DNA of 64,000 bases from Schistosoma haematobium (taxonomy: Eukaryota > Platyhelminthes > Trematoda > Strigeidida > Schistosomatidae). Positions 1 through 13,600 of this stretch are shown here, piece after piece (position 1 is the stretch's first letter; every line of letters begins with the position of its first letter). Made by a program: the position numbers and the translations under genes. The DNA is taken from contig NC_067200.1 in NCBI RefSeq assembly GCF_000699445.3, forward strand, positions 3,016,450 through 3,080,449, in the 5' to 3' direction. The notes under the pieces are model-generated. The model did not search any database. It worked only from the letters and a program-made list of their open reading frames with translations, and was not told the DNA's origin.

Positions 1-719
1 CACATTTTCACTTTAAATATTCAACTAGCAAAAAGAATACCCTTCACGTCTTCTGTTTACATTAGTAAACCATGAAAGACTATTTTCATACAGTGGTATT
101 TCCAAATTGTAGACACATCTTACTGAAATATGGTAATAGCCACAGAGCATAGAAACCTAATTCATATGTTAAACATAAGATACACTCCAGCACCCGAGAG
201 AGCTTGATGTTCAAGTTCTAGATAAGACGCCGACATTAAGTGCATTTGACTAGTAACCAACGAGTAGATTGACAAACTTTAACACTAGAACCTACGAAAA
301 ATAAATAGATAAATAAGCTAACTCTTTAAATAAGTCAGAATTTAACGCTTCTTGTAACTGTAAACCTATAGACTGTAGAATCTGAAAGAAAAAGATGAAA
401 TTCAAAAGAGGCTAAGTGATAGTGTTTTAGAATATCCATAAAATGATTGGTCAAACCAATTTGAATCAAATGTTCACAATGCTAGTTTGTTTATAATTAA
501 CTTAACTCAAGATAAATGAAAACTTAATGTATTCACACCAACCAAATCTATTTTCACTAATATTATCCATAGTCTTTAAGTAAGCATTATGAATATCCCA
601 TAGATTGAAACCGAAAAACTGAACATCTTTATATAATTTTTAAAAAAATAATCAATCAGTTTATAAACTGGTTTCATGTCTTATTCTAACTATAGTGAAC
701 TCTTTCTAAATCTAATTTA
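1..719. other. Intron 38, no recognised feature
   Basis: AT-rich, no exon with a consensus acceptor and donor and no midasin motif on the minus strand. The MIDAS exon expected after exon 38 is not here. Confidence 0.6.
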
Positions 720-1175
720 CTTACGCCTGTTACTGTTATGTCCCGACAAGAATAATGAATGGTAACTTTGGGATCCCTTTTATTGACCAATACTAAACGT
801 ATATTTTTTATCGTATAATTATTAAGTAACTAAACTATTAGTTTATGCGTTTTACCATACTTGACTTATACCCAGTATATTAGTTACTACCTCCCTCATT
901 CACAGCCACATCTGGCTAATTCTTGTACAAATGTTGTTTCATATTTTATTGGTACGTTGTGGTCTGTTTGATTGGTATATAAACTCAGTATGTTTGAAAT
1001 ATAAGGATTCATATTGCAGAGGGTGAGACTAGTGTTCTGGACTTAACTGGCTGGGCTAGGCGGAAAGCAGGACCAATCAGGACTCAAGACTGCTCGCAGT
1101 TGTTTTACGCGCCCTTGGTTCGATCGATAAGTCAACGCCCTCTAATCGGCGGTCACAAGTTATAAAAGTTACCCC
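720..1175 (+). repeat. LTR-like dispersed repeat, copy 1
   Basis: Contains a TATA-box-like TTGGTATATAAACTCAGTAT, then ACTTAACTGGCTGGGCTAGG, and ends TCACAAGTTATAAAAG. Homologous to 15025-15490 (inverted) and 36955-37290. Promoter-like layout without coding capacity suggests a solo LTR; exact ends are not certain. Confidence 0.62.
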
Positions 1176-1373
1176 TCGTGGATGAGCATAGGCTACCCAC
1201 CAAGATTTTTCATCAAATTCTGTCCTGGGTAATTTAGCCGATTGTTATTCATATCTAATATTATTCTTTCATTATATATAGTTTATTTAAGGATAGATAT
1301 TTTTTAAATACCTAAATGGATAATACAATTTTCATAGGTTTATAGAAATACAACATCTATTAGATAAACTAAC

Positions 1374-1619
1374 CTTTCGCATATTGATACGTTTGCCTGT
1401 ACGATAATCTCCACGTAAACGTGAAGCTTTAGTTGGTTCAAGAACTAAACGAAGTGTTTCACATAATTGACGTGCTAAACTACTCGACCGTTGACAATAA
1501 ATTGACCAATCAAGACAATTTTCAAGAGATGTTTCTAAAAATTTATTCTCTAAAATTTGTAGATCAGTTGGAATCTCTGTAGATATCTTTATATTAGTTG
1601 ATTGAAGTAAAACTTCAGT
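1374..1619 (-). CDS. MDN1: MDN1 exon 38 (last in window): pre-MIDAS segment
   Basis: Residues 3766-3847 (82 codons): STEIPTDLQILENKFLE, then LARQLCETLRLVLEPTKASR and LRGDYRTGKRINMRK, the highly conserved stretch immediately before the MIDAS domain. Acceptor TTTTACAG, donor GTTAGT, phase 0 out. The next exon should start with the residues leading to the DxSxS metal site; it is not found between 1 and 1373, so it lies outside the window. Confidence 0.96.
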
Positions 1620-4600
1620 CTGTAAAATGAATAGACAAAATAAAATATAAAAACAAGAGAACAAATGTCAAATTAAAACACACTGATTGTTAAGCTTGTT
1701 TACATTCCATCGGAATTCTCATGTCATTCCACTTCCTCCTATACTTCTTTACTAATATTCAATAACCCATTGCATTTCTAACACCTTTTCACCATGGAAT
1801 ACGAAACATATTTGTTGTTATATGATATGTTTTATTATTCGTATAAACTGACAATATTCAGTTTATCTATCAGAGGTACCTGTTAAAAGTTAGTTTTATT
1901 GTAACAGTTTTTATATTTCAGTGTTCTTTTACTTACATTTTGAGGCTGTTTGCCATTTTCATTTTCTTGGGGAGATTTAGAAAACTCCTCGAAAAAAAGC
2001 CAAAAAAAGGCTCTGAAAACGCTGAAAAACATCTTATCTAATCAGCATTCAATATAAATTTTGCCAGAGACATCTAGAAAGTGAGAAGTCACATGTCGAG
2101 TTTCTGATTGGATAACTATCTATACTGCTACTATGTTTTAGTAGCGTTCCAGAGTTTTCCGGAAACCCAAGGCCATTTAAAATGTTATAAAAACCCTAGA
2201 TTTTCTGTACATAAACCAACCTTGGAGTAAAGCGTTTTCTTGCATATTTTTCTCCTTTTCTCCCGTGTTCAAGTCACTGTATAGACTTAACCTGGGGGTT
2301 ACAGAAAGAGCTTAAGAACCGAATCTAGCGTTCAATTAGAAGAATTATCACATTTCGACAGAGTTATCAGCTGTTACATGTCTTATCGTATATTGCTATA
2401 AATAATCCTATGTGCCCGTTTATGAAGCACTGTTCCCTGATTGTACACGAACTCAATAAATACTGTGGACACCTCACAAGTTGATGCTTGAATTATATTT
2501 CAGGTAATTTCATAATTATACTAGCAATTTTACAGATAATTTTGCATTTTTAGTTCACCATATTTGAGGTATCACGCGATCGTGATATTCAACTTCGATA
2601 AAGAATAAACAATGAGATGAAGGGAAAAACACAAGAATAATAGAGATCCATGTGAACTAGACAGTGTTGAAGAGTCAATATCAGTGATCAGTTTATTTCG
2701 AAAGCCCTCGACTTTGTAAGAAAAGGTACAACTCTCAGTCTGTAAAATGAACAAACTCATCACCAAAAAATATCAACTCGATTTTCAGGAAATTCATTCT
2801 ATATTACGCATTGTATAAAACTAAACTGCATTCTACCAAGGTAAACTGTTAATAACCAGTCAGTGTCAATAATTATCGTTAAGTCCTTTCTCACAAAGTT
2901 TGCGAGAATTATCTAGTGTGAAGTGGTAATGACAAGTTTGCTATTCAACGATATCTCAATCGTGGCGAAAATAGCTTCGAAACTAAAAATCATCTCAAGA
3001 TTAGAAATACATGTCACCGACAAGTGTCGACTAGCAAAGAACTGAGCGTTAGGGTTTCCTGTGGAACACCTTCAACTGTTTAACAAAGTAGGAGTAGGCA
3101 ACAACAGAAAATACAGATAACTTAATTAATAAACGACTACAAGAACTTACTCTTGTACAACTGATTGATTCAGGTGGTCTTTGTGCACCTAAAGTTGGAA
3201 CAAATTCTTTTGTTGGATCTGATTCAACTGCTTCATGATCACCGTGTACTTGTTTTCCTTTCACAAAAGGTTTTAAATGTTTATTTTGCTGAGATAATAC
3301 ATTTGTGGAGGGATCAGTTTTCTATAGAAAAGATTTATATAATTATACAAAAAAACCCCATTAATACGTATTTTTTAAAAATGCATTTAGTGTACATTGA
3401 AGGTGGGGCAAAAATTTTCTCCCCATTTTCGTGCAGTTGTATATCGAATGACTGATTGGTATCTTTGGTTCGATAATCATAACCTACAAGTTGGTATTTA
3501 TTTTACTAAAATCAAGTTTATATGTTTTAAATTAACCATTGAGGACTGGAGACTATTAAATAGCTGTTTCATTCCAGTATGGAGCTCCTCTAAGAGGCGT
3601 ATAGCCACAACAACGCCTAAAAAAGTAAAATCCTTAACTTTGAGGTATCTTTGTGAGTGCGTTAACATTTATAGAACTAAATTGAAGTTCGATAAGTGTA
3701 TGTTTGCAAAATCAATCAATTTGCGATATGGTCCGACTATTATGGAATATTATCGGTGACGAATACTTTACTTTACACTAACCATGCATCTTTATCATAC
3801 TATCTCCTTTACGCAATATCCTTTTTGGATTCACATCAACGCACGGAAGCAATGTCTGTTCTACTTCTTTTAAAAAAAGAAACTTGTAATAACAACAAAA
3901 TAACCACATTAAGCAAAGTCAGATGGATGACAGCAGTGCAATCCAGGACGCTTGTTCCATCTTGTCCGGGACTTATCAGTTGGATGTACCTATATAGGTG
4001 ATGTTAATCACAAGATTACTTATAAGTAGTATGTAGTGAGGATGGTTTCAAACTTGTCAAAGTTGTGGACTAAAGAGTTTCAGTACAACGAAAGCACGGC
4101 ATAGGTACGATACCTGATGACCAGATGAGAAGACATTTCGGATTGCGGAACACATGGCAAGATACAAATGCATGATCGAATGATATGCATACATATTATG
4201 GAAACACCGTAATTTCTTTTCTGCCGAATGTGTTGTTCTATACCTGTGTCTCAGTGTTAATGTTCGCATCAGGACTTTATGGCAATAACGAGATAATTCA
4301 CATAGGATGCACATATGCCAACAAAGGCTGATCAAATGCAGCCCATAGTATCAATGGAAAAATTCAAACAACCAATAGAAATGAACCAAGCAGACAGTAG
4401 TAGTATACCTCTAATTCAGATGTGGGCAATTTTCCGTCATCATTATTGCTATTGTCATTATCATTTTCTAATCCAATGTCCTCCGCCTTCTCTCCATCAT
4501 TATCATTAGATTTATTCATTGGATCACTATCGCCCATTAGTTGCTGTTCAGCTTGATCTATTGTAGCCGAATCATGAACACACGGATAATCATCATCTTT

Positions 4601-7600
4601 ATTATGAGCATCTAAGTCTTCTGAATTTGGTAAATGTTGAAATAGTTCCGAGTTTTGATTAGATAACGGTGTTTGTTGTTTTTCTGAACAATGTTCCAAG
4701 TCTACTTCTATGGTTTCAGCCTACAAAGACGATGCAAACAAAACAAAATATGAGTTATTTTTTATGTATGTCGATAGAAATAGTATGTAACATCAATCAG
4801 AGGTCAAAAACATGGTAGCAGAAGGCTAAGAAGATCGAGCTGAAGTGAATAGAAGAGAAAATAGGGAGGAATTGTAGACTGGAAGAATCATACAAAATGT
4901 AAAGGACAAATGATGAAAATGTCCAAATAAAGTATTCAGTGTATAGTTCTCATATTTTACCAAGAGATTCTGTAATTATGTACTTAAATGCAGTCGGTTG
5001 TCCCAATCTGTGTTCTCGTTCATTACAATACTACGCAGAAAACAGTATGGAAGTGAAAGGAATAAATAGTCAGTCAGCCAATAAAAACGTAGAACTTCGA
5101 ACGTACGTACATCAGTTCAAGTTGCCATACGACATTAACACAGAGATACCATTGTCGATTCAAATCCCATAGTGGTAGAGGTAGTAAAAGTATAAGCAGT
5201 AATCGAACATAAGGGTTTGAAAATGTTATTCAAGGAGTGTAATCCAGTGAAATAAATTTGCAAAGAAGAAAACACGGACATGAAGAATTGAGAAGATTAG
5301 AATTCGGGAGAACACGAAGAGTGGATGCACCTGCGCCATTGCAAACGATTTTAGCCATGTCATTCAAGGTCTCTAACCATCGGTTGCGATCGTCTCGTGG
5401 ATCCCAATCAGGTAGTCTACACCTACCAACATGACTCAGTCCACTTGTCAGTGACTTCATGGATTTGTGTCATGTTTTGGTCTGAAGTTTCACTACTTCA
5501 TCAATTGATTTACTTTCGTTACCTAGTACCCGTTTCCTAACAACTGCATTACTTACTCGATGGTCCCAGGATAAACGAGCAATATTTCGAAGACATCTAT
5601 GATCGAATACTAGTTATCTACGAATATCCTCTACTCTTATTGGCCATGTTCACCCAGTAGTATCAATAAACATAACTGAGTTTATGTTTTTAGTATCCAT
5701 TTGTTGTGAAAAAGTGATTGAAATGACTCGATTAGTCAAAAAATCACACACATATATGATGCATAAATTAAACTTAATATTCAACAGTTAAGAATTCAGT
5801 GTTCTACTTATTAACTTTGGAAGTTGATATTTTCTCCCCACATTACATGATAATAGATGATAATAAATTGTTAAAAGCAAATTGACTGAAGTAAGTTGAA
5901 GTTCTAAAGAGTTAAAGGAGGCGATGAAACACTGAACAAAATGATGAATAGTGATCGACAGTATGGGTATAGTTAATTAAGTGGACACCGGCAATTTATT
6001 AAAACTAAAAATTGCACTAGAAGCGAATTTCAGGGACAGTGTTTCGTTTGACTACACATTCCTGCATCAGTGTTCACAATAAAGGACTCGATACACAGTC
6101 ATCTATCGCTTCAGACGCAGGTAGTATTGTATAGCTGTTAGATTACTATTTAAATAAGATTTTGTAGTTCCCGATGTTTGTGTTCAGGACTGTATAAATT
6201 ATAAGGGATACTTAGAAGAATCTATACTATACGTAGATATAATGTTTCTTATCATGAGGACGAACATATTGTTATTCAAACAAATGTAACTCTTCTCAAA
6301 AATAATTGAAAATAAACCAGTAAATAGAACGATAATTTCATAATTGACTCCACGAAATGACTTAATTTAAATAATCATTGAAAACTAGGAAACAAAGGAA
6401 AGTTTTTCTGTCCTAACGTAGGATTTCTCACATTGATGTGCATTTACCACCCCCATCGGAGATCAAACTCGTAACCTTCAGGTCCCGAAGCGAACATTTA
6501 ACTTTCAGGTCACTGAGTTGATAAGGAATGGTTTAAATTTCTTAACTTTAATCCAACTGAGATATTGTACAACTATCTTCTAATGACATTGGTAACTACA
6601 TCATACCCAAATTAGGTGAACTCCATTCATCGCGGTTTCTCTCTAGAATTCGTGGAAGGATTACCAGAAATCAAGCACTAGTACACAAATCATTATTATA
6701 GTGGATTTGTGAAGATTGTTAAATTTTATAGTTTGCATCATGGATTGATCTTAGCTAGACGAATTGTCAAGACTAACCTTAGACAGAGCCTTTTGTTTGT
6801 TCGATAAACTTCGATTGTTTGATGTTGGTTTTGGACCAGAGTGTGTTTGATTCCTATTAACGTCTCGCTGACACTGTTGTTGTTGTTGTTCTGCATTGGC
6901 TCCGGAAGTATCTGACTGACTAGTGGATGTAGTATATTTTTCACCTGAAACATTTCCTTGATTGCCACGTTGTGCAGAAGTTTGATTGGAAGAATCAACA
7001 TCAGTATCATCATGGTCGACATTATTGATTTCCTTTCATGATTAGTCAGTTGATTAGCAAATACAAAAAGACAAACAAGTGAGATTAACCTATGCTAATA
7101 GTCATAAATTAGTCGAAAATGTGAAATATTAGTAGATTAACTTACACCCTAACCCTGCTTCATTTCGGCTTGAGTAACCAGGCGAAATCATTAGCTTTGA
7201 CACTTAAATTGTATCTCATATACGGGTACCAGGGAAACTTCGAACCTGTTTAAATGATGGTACAATATCCTCGCACAAATTTACAAAATAATGAAATCCA
7301 CACCTGTGTTAAACATGACAAGAAGGATATTTATGTAGAGGCTAGTGATTTAGTGGTTTAAGAGGTATGGGATGGTTATGACGATTCAGTTACTCGTATT
7401 GTGGGAGGTCCTTTCTTATTAAGTCATCTGCTGATATCTGATCTTATCAACCACTGGCAATGAACGAAGAGATTACCAATAAAAAGTTGATTATTCCCAG
7501 CGTCATGTACATTTGTTTTATGGATAGTTTTAGATCTACTAACTGGATGATTTCTTCAAAGCTGAAAATCTGTGTGCGGAAAGCGAATCATACTAATTTA

Positions 7601-10600
7601 AGGGCTGAGTTTTGTTATCTGCCTTTCCCATATAATTGATATCCAACTGTTGTCTATAAGTTTATAATTCTGTTAAAATTAGGTCAATGTAGTAACAGAC
7701 TGATTGAGTAAACTTACAGAAAGTCAGTTCTCATAGGAGTACAAGTCAATAGTAAGAAAATTTCAATATAAGATTAACAAAACAAAAAAATGTATGAGCT
7801 TACTGTTTTATCATCATCTTGGAAATTGTGCTCATCTCCTCCGAAAGCCTAAAATTTAAAATATAGAATGATACTGATTGAATAGATTGTTTCAAGATCA
7901 ATTTCACAGTTTCTATCAAGCAACCATGAATAATGAAGTGTAACTTCATATCAGGAGTGAAATAGATAGTGACATCAATCAGATTCAATGATCATCACGT
8001 AATATAATAGATCGACTATACTATGATTATAACTCAATGGGCTTATAGGGAGTGTGTTAACCGTGTAAGACAGAACAATCCAGTGCCCCCATCTCTAGTG
8101 ACACATTGTGGGAGGAAACCAGTAGAAGACTATAAATAAACATCAAGATGGAGGTATATCTAACGAATGGTGGGTCCTGGATTTTATCGCTAGAATATAA
8201 TGAAAGTTGCTCTACTGACATGCTACCTTTCAAATGCCTCAATGTTCATGCTATTTTGAAAAAAAAATATTGTTTTAAACAATATATGATATCTGACATT
8301 AAGTGAACTTACATTAGATTGATTATCATTATTCAAATCACTTGCACCAATTCCGGAATAAGGAAATACTTCAACATTTTCGGAAATTTCAGTATTTTGT
8401 TCATCTGATGATAAATAAATAAAGAAGGAAATATACCATGCGAAGAATAATTGAACCACTACCGCAAGACTATAATTCTTAGATGAATCAATCAGATTTA
8501 ACAAAATGACTCATCGATTCCTTCGTTCATACATCAGTTCATGATGAAAACGCTAACTCTGAATCCCAACTCTATTTAAGTTCTTCACACTAATTCATAA
8601 TCCTATTTTGACTTTATTATTTGGTTGAGGCTTTACAAGACCACTTTGGTTCAAAAGTTATACTCTTGTCATCGAAACTGTTGTATAGGTACTCAGTATA
8701 TGTTTTGTGTGGATGATACTTTGATTAATATTGACTTACTTTCTTCAAAAAGCATGTATATTTTATAAAAGAAATGGATTGTAGATGGTAGTTGAATTTC
8801 AAATGTGCGTTTCATCCTATTTTTGACTCGTCAGTCGAATGTACCTGGGTTTCAGTGTTTATGTGTAGCACACTGTAACTTGAACCTAATACGTCCCAAT
8901 TCAAAAGCCAACACGTTACCTATTGAACTACAGAGCCTAGATAACCATTAGATTCTCCAACGGATATAATGGCCAAATTACGAGACAGTTGGAATTATTT
9001 CCTTGTTGATACTCTGGACTGTATTCTGGTCGATCTCAGTTGGGATCGATATAGATTTAGGTGAAGAGTTTCAAGTGGGACGAAACGCTCATGTCTGAAT
9101 CCTCTTTTAACTACGATTACTTTATGCTACAAAATTTGTGGAAAGAATGGTTAGGTCGAGGTTTTCCTCTTAAAATATACATATTCCTTTAGAAATAATA
9201 ATTTATCAATATTCTTAAAGAATAATGACTGAAGAATTTGTGGTTAGTTGAACAGTACACTAGATTTGTAGAATCCTATAGTATAATATCTGATTGGTAC
9301 TGATATTCATTATCAACCATGATGGAAATGATGGTTCCTGAGAGATTCAAACCCACTTCACAGCCTGAGACGTTGCCATTGACCTATTTAGGTCATGACC
9401 GGCCTCCTGTAAGACTGAGGTAATCACACTGATTGATTACTGACCATTAACGAAGGCATCGTTTGTCCAGTTATTACAGTTGCAGTAAAGTAAGTAGTGA
9501 TAAAAATAATTTAACACTCCATGTAAAATGTTCTCATCATAGGTCAATAGGATTCAACAAGTAATAAGGACTAAATGAATATGACGTGGTGTGATTACCA
9601 CTACATGGTGATCTATCGTTTGACATCATTTCTTATTGTAGAAAAGTATATAAATTGGATGAGTATATATCTATTGGAAAAATCAATAAAGAAGTTTGAT
9701 TATTTGCATACAACTAACCAATATCCATAGTTTCAATTTTGTTATTTTCATTTATTTCATTCGCATTTATCGTAGATTCCTCTTCATTATCTTCCTCTCC
9801 GTCTAATTGACCAGATGATGGATCTAAAACACACATATAGAGGAATTGAAGTGATGAATTTTTGGGAATGTGTTTAATCTCACTGGCATGTAAAGTGAAT
9901 AAAACGGTTTTTTTTTCATTCTTGAAGAAACATATAAAATCGTAGTTACAAGGTGGAAATATACAAAACGTTGAGAAGATGAAGATTAAGTAGGAGATAA
10001 AGAATACATGGACTACAAACAAATATATTATGATTGAGATTGAACATGCCTTCTAAAGTCTAAAAGCAATTGATTAAGGATGTCTACTGACAATAATTAG
10101 GAAAGCCTGTAGGTACGTTCAACAAAGATTGACTGATGTTATGTCATATCTTCGACCGATAGTTTAAGTAACCAGATAGTGACATTAAGCCCTTATATAT
10201 GAAAATCATTTCAAATGTAAACGACTGGTTTACTGCTTTGAACTGTGTGCTAATAAATCTCCTCATTTTCGCCTATATCTGCATCTTGATTATTGGTAGA
10301 ATATATAAGTTGAGTGTATCACATGATCAAGTATTGTGATTTAGTGATCTATGCTTAGTGCTCATAGTCTGAACAATAAAACTTATTTACATTCGAAATA
10401 AAAGGAAAATATTTTACCGATTTCTTCCCCATCATTGTCCGCGCCTAAGTCCATTTGATTATCGAATAAATCACCTGGCAAATCTTCAACATCTCTTTCT
10501 GTCATATCTTCTTCATTACTCATTTGGTCAGCATCAATATCTACAGGTAAACCTTGATCATGTTCATCAACATCCGAATTTTCATGATCATCACTTGATT

Positions 10601-13600
10601 TTGCATGAGTCAATTCCGATTTATTATCAGTAGGTTGATCGGATTCATTATCCATTTCATCTTGCATTATGTCTTCATTTGCCACAGTAGTTCGATTTCC
10701 GGGAGTATCATGTGCACGTTTTGGTTTCTTGCGTTTCGGTGATTTATTATCAAGTTCATCAAGTTTGTCACAAGGATCTTCGTCATTTTCACCATCATCA
10801 TCTTCTGTAGATTCAGGATTCTGTTTACTTTTGTGTTCTTGAATATTACCAGAATCCTGTTCTGCTTTTTTATTACCGCTATGACGTGATTTATCATCCT
10901 CAACACCACCGGTTTTATCATTTTCTTTATTCTCATCAGAATCACGTTTCTGTTTATTATTATCATCATCCTTTTCAGTTTCCTCATCATCCGATGCCCA
11001 CATTTCTTTAGCCAAATCGTCATCATTATGCCCATCTGTTTCATCCATTTTATCATCAAAATTCTCTTGTTCCAATTGTTCTGAATCATCATTGTCAAGA
11101 TCACAATTTTCCAAATCTGGGTCATCATATTGTCCGTCAAAATCATCATCTGGCATTTCAATACCATTTGTGTTGTTATCTTTGTCATTCCTATTTTTAT
11201 TCAAATCGTTATCGTCTCTTTGTTGTTTACGATCATTCAATAAACCTTCAATCTGCTCTTGACATTCTAATTCATTAGTAACATCTTTTGCATTTACTGC
11301 ATCGTTTGTATTCGATGTTAAACTTGTACCGCCTGATTCACCACCTTTATCCACCGATTGTTCATTATCTGCTTTCGAGGAACTTGATGATCTACCATTT
11401 TCATCACCTGTTAATTGATTATCTCTAGCTAAATTGGCTGGACGACAAAATCCTTCAGTGATTATACGTCCAGTTATTCGCATTGCAAATTCACCTAGTT
11501 TAAACCATATATCTAACAAATGCCAAAATTGTACACATCGTATACATAATGCTTTCGATAAACCATCCATCAATGGATATATACATTGAATTATGATTAT
11601 TCTTGATTGAGACACCATTTCATATTCATTCTTTAACAATGTAGGTTGTTGTAACAACATTGAACGGATATTTATCAAGTATTTGTTAATTTGAGGTAAT
11701 ACTGAAGTAAATAATTTTGAAATCATCGTTGAAAAATGATGCAATAAACTTAACTGATCAAATTTATTATCAGTATTGTCATTGATTTGATCTGAATCAT
11801 GCAGAATTTCAATAGCTTTAAGCATGGAATGCACTAAGCGGTTAATTAATTGTTCAAATTTCACATCTGACTTATACATACTACTATTTATATTACTTAG
11901 ATTGTTATCAGTAGTGATATTAGTAGAATGAGGATTTGTTAGATCATTACCATTATTGATCCCATCATAAGATATGATGCTTAATTCACTATGAATTTTA
12001 TTCCATTCAACATTAATCTGCTGTTGTACAGACTCAAACACAGAACTGAACAATACAACATGATTACAAGTCTTATATGCATTCAGTAAAGAATTTAAAG
12101 TTTCTTGTAAATATCTCATTGATGAAGATAATTTTTCATAAGCTTCATGTACAGCCTTATTCCATAGAAATGTATTCAATCCAAGCAATTGTGTAGTACA
12201 TTTTAATACATTAGTGAAAGCTAATTTTAATGATTCCATATAAGATTCAGTTATTTCAGTCAACTGTTTTGAATTTTCTAGAGTAAATGTTGATAATAAT
12301 TCTGGATTCTTAGTTAACCATGTCCAACCTTCCGAACCAAATAGACAAGATAATTTGGATAAATTAAATGGTTCATTGATTGTTTGTTTTTGAAAAACGA
12401 TCCAAAATACATTCCATTGATAAATATGTTCACGGATAATTTGATCTAAATTTTGAGTTGATACCTAACAACAAAAAATATATATGTATAACACATTAAT
12501 AAACTAAATTTGAATGAGGATCTGTGAATGATTGAATCCATGAGTCGATCTAAGTTAGACCGTCATTGAAAATCTGGAAGAACTGGACAGTCGATTCGTC
12601 CCCGTATGGGACCCCTCAGTAGTGCGCATGAGGAATATTAATCCCTGTAAGACTGCCATATTTACAAGTGACAATCGAAAAAAGAAACTTAATCGCAGTT
12701 TATTGTATTGAACACATCCTGTCACTTAACATGCCTACATAGTGTATGCAATGTCAAGTCAAATAGATCAGTCTACACAGTGTAGCTTATTTGGCAGAAT
12801 TATATCGGTACTTAAAGGCTAGGTAAGCATGACATTAGTCACTGCTCAGTGGCCAATCAGTTGCATTTATTAATCATTATAATTACAAAGGATTTCAATG
12901 CCCCCCCCCTCCGAAAAAAAGATGAAAATTACTTAGACCAAAAAGGTGAGTGAAACACACACTTACACGAATCCGTTTCAACTTATCCAAATCCAAAGGA
13001 TAATATGTACAATACTGGATAATTCGTTCATTACCATCACCAACTGGTTGTTTATCGTTGGACACCATCATTGATACATTTAAACTACTCGCATATTCCA
13101 TAACTAATCGATTTATTTTCTTGCTAATACCAGTGAATTCACAACAAACTTTGAAATCTGCACAACATTGATTTAATAAATCATTCATTATTCCAATTAA
13201 TCGAGATAAATTATTCGGTCCACCGATTTCATTTAAAATCGCTACACTTGTATCAACATCTCCATCACCTGGTCCAGGAACACATGGCAAACTAGCACGT
13301 AAAGCAATTAATCGTGATAGTCGATTACATACACAATGTATGAAGTAATCCTCTGAATTAGTACTAGTAAAAAAAAAAGAAAACAGAAATAGTAATTCAT
13401 TAAGGAAGAACAATGTATTTGTAAAATCTCACTGAAGTAAATTCAATGTATCGCTCGGCAATCTAATCCACACTTTTTCAATGAAACATAGTCAAACATC
13501 AAAATTAACGAATATAAATAGGTATATCGTTTTCCGATTAACTGTCTACTAAATAGATCATCCATTTATGTTAACAATATTTAAAGTATTTATTTGTTGT

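Noticed and set aside
3165..4001. Chain of plus-strand open frames of 96-120 codons
   Set aside because: Antisense to exon 37 and a hammerhead remnant, no conserved motif, no splice support.
10667..11188. 173-codon open frame on the minus strand rich in Met, Lys and Ile
   Set aside because: It is a shifted frame of the Asp/Glu-rich exon 31; repeated GAT/GAC codons read in another frame give Met and Ile runs.
12900..12910. C-run near exon 30 as a functional G-quadruplex
   Set aside because: A single run of about ten C, without three further runs nearby.
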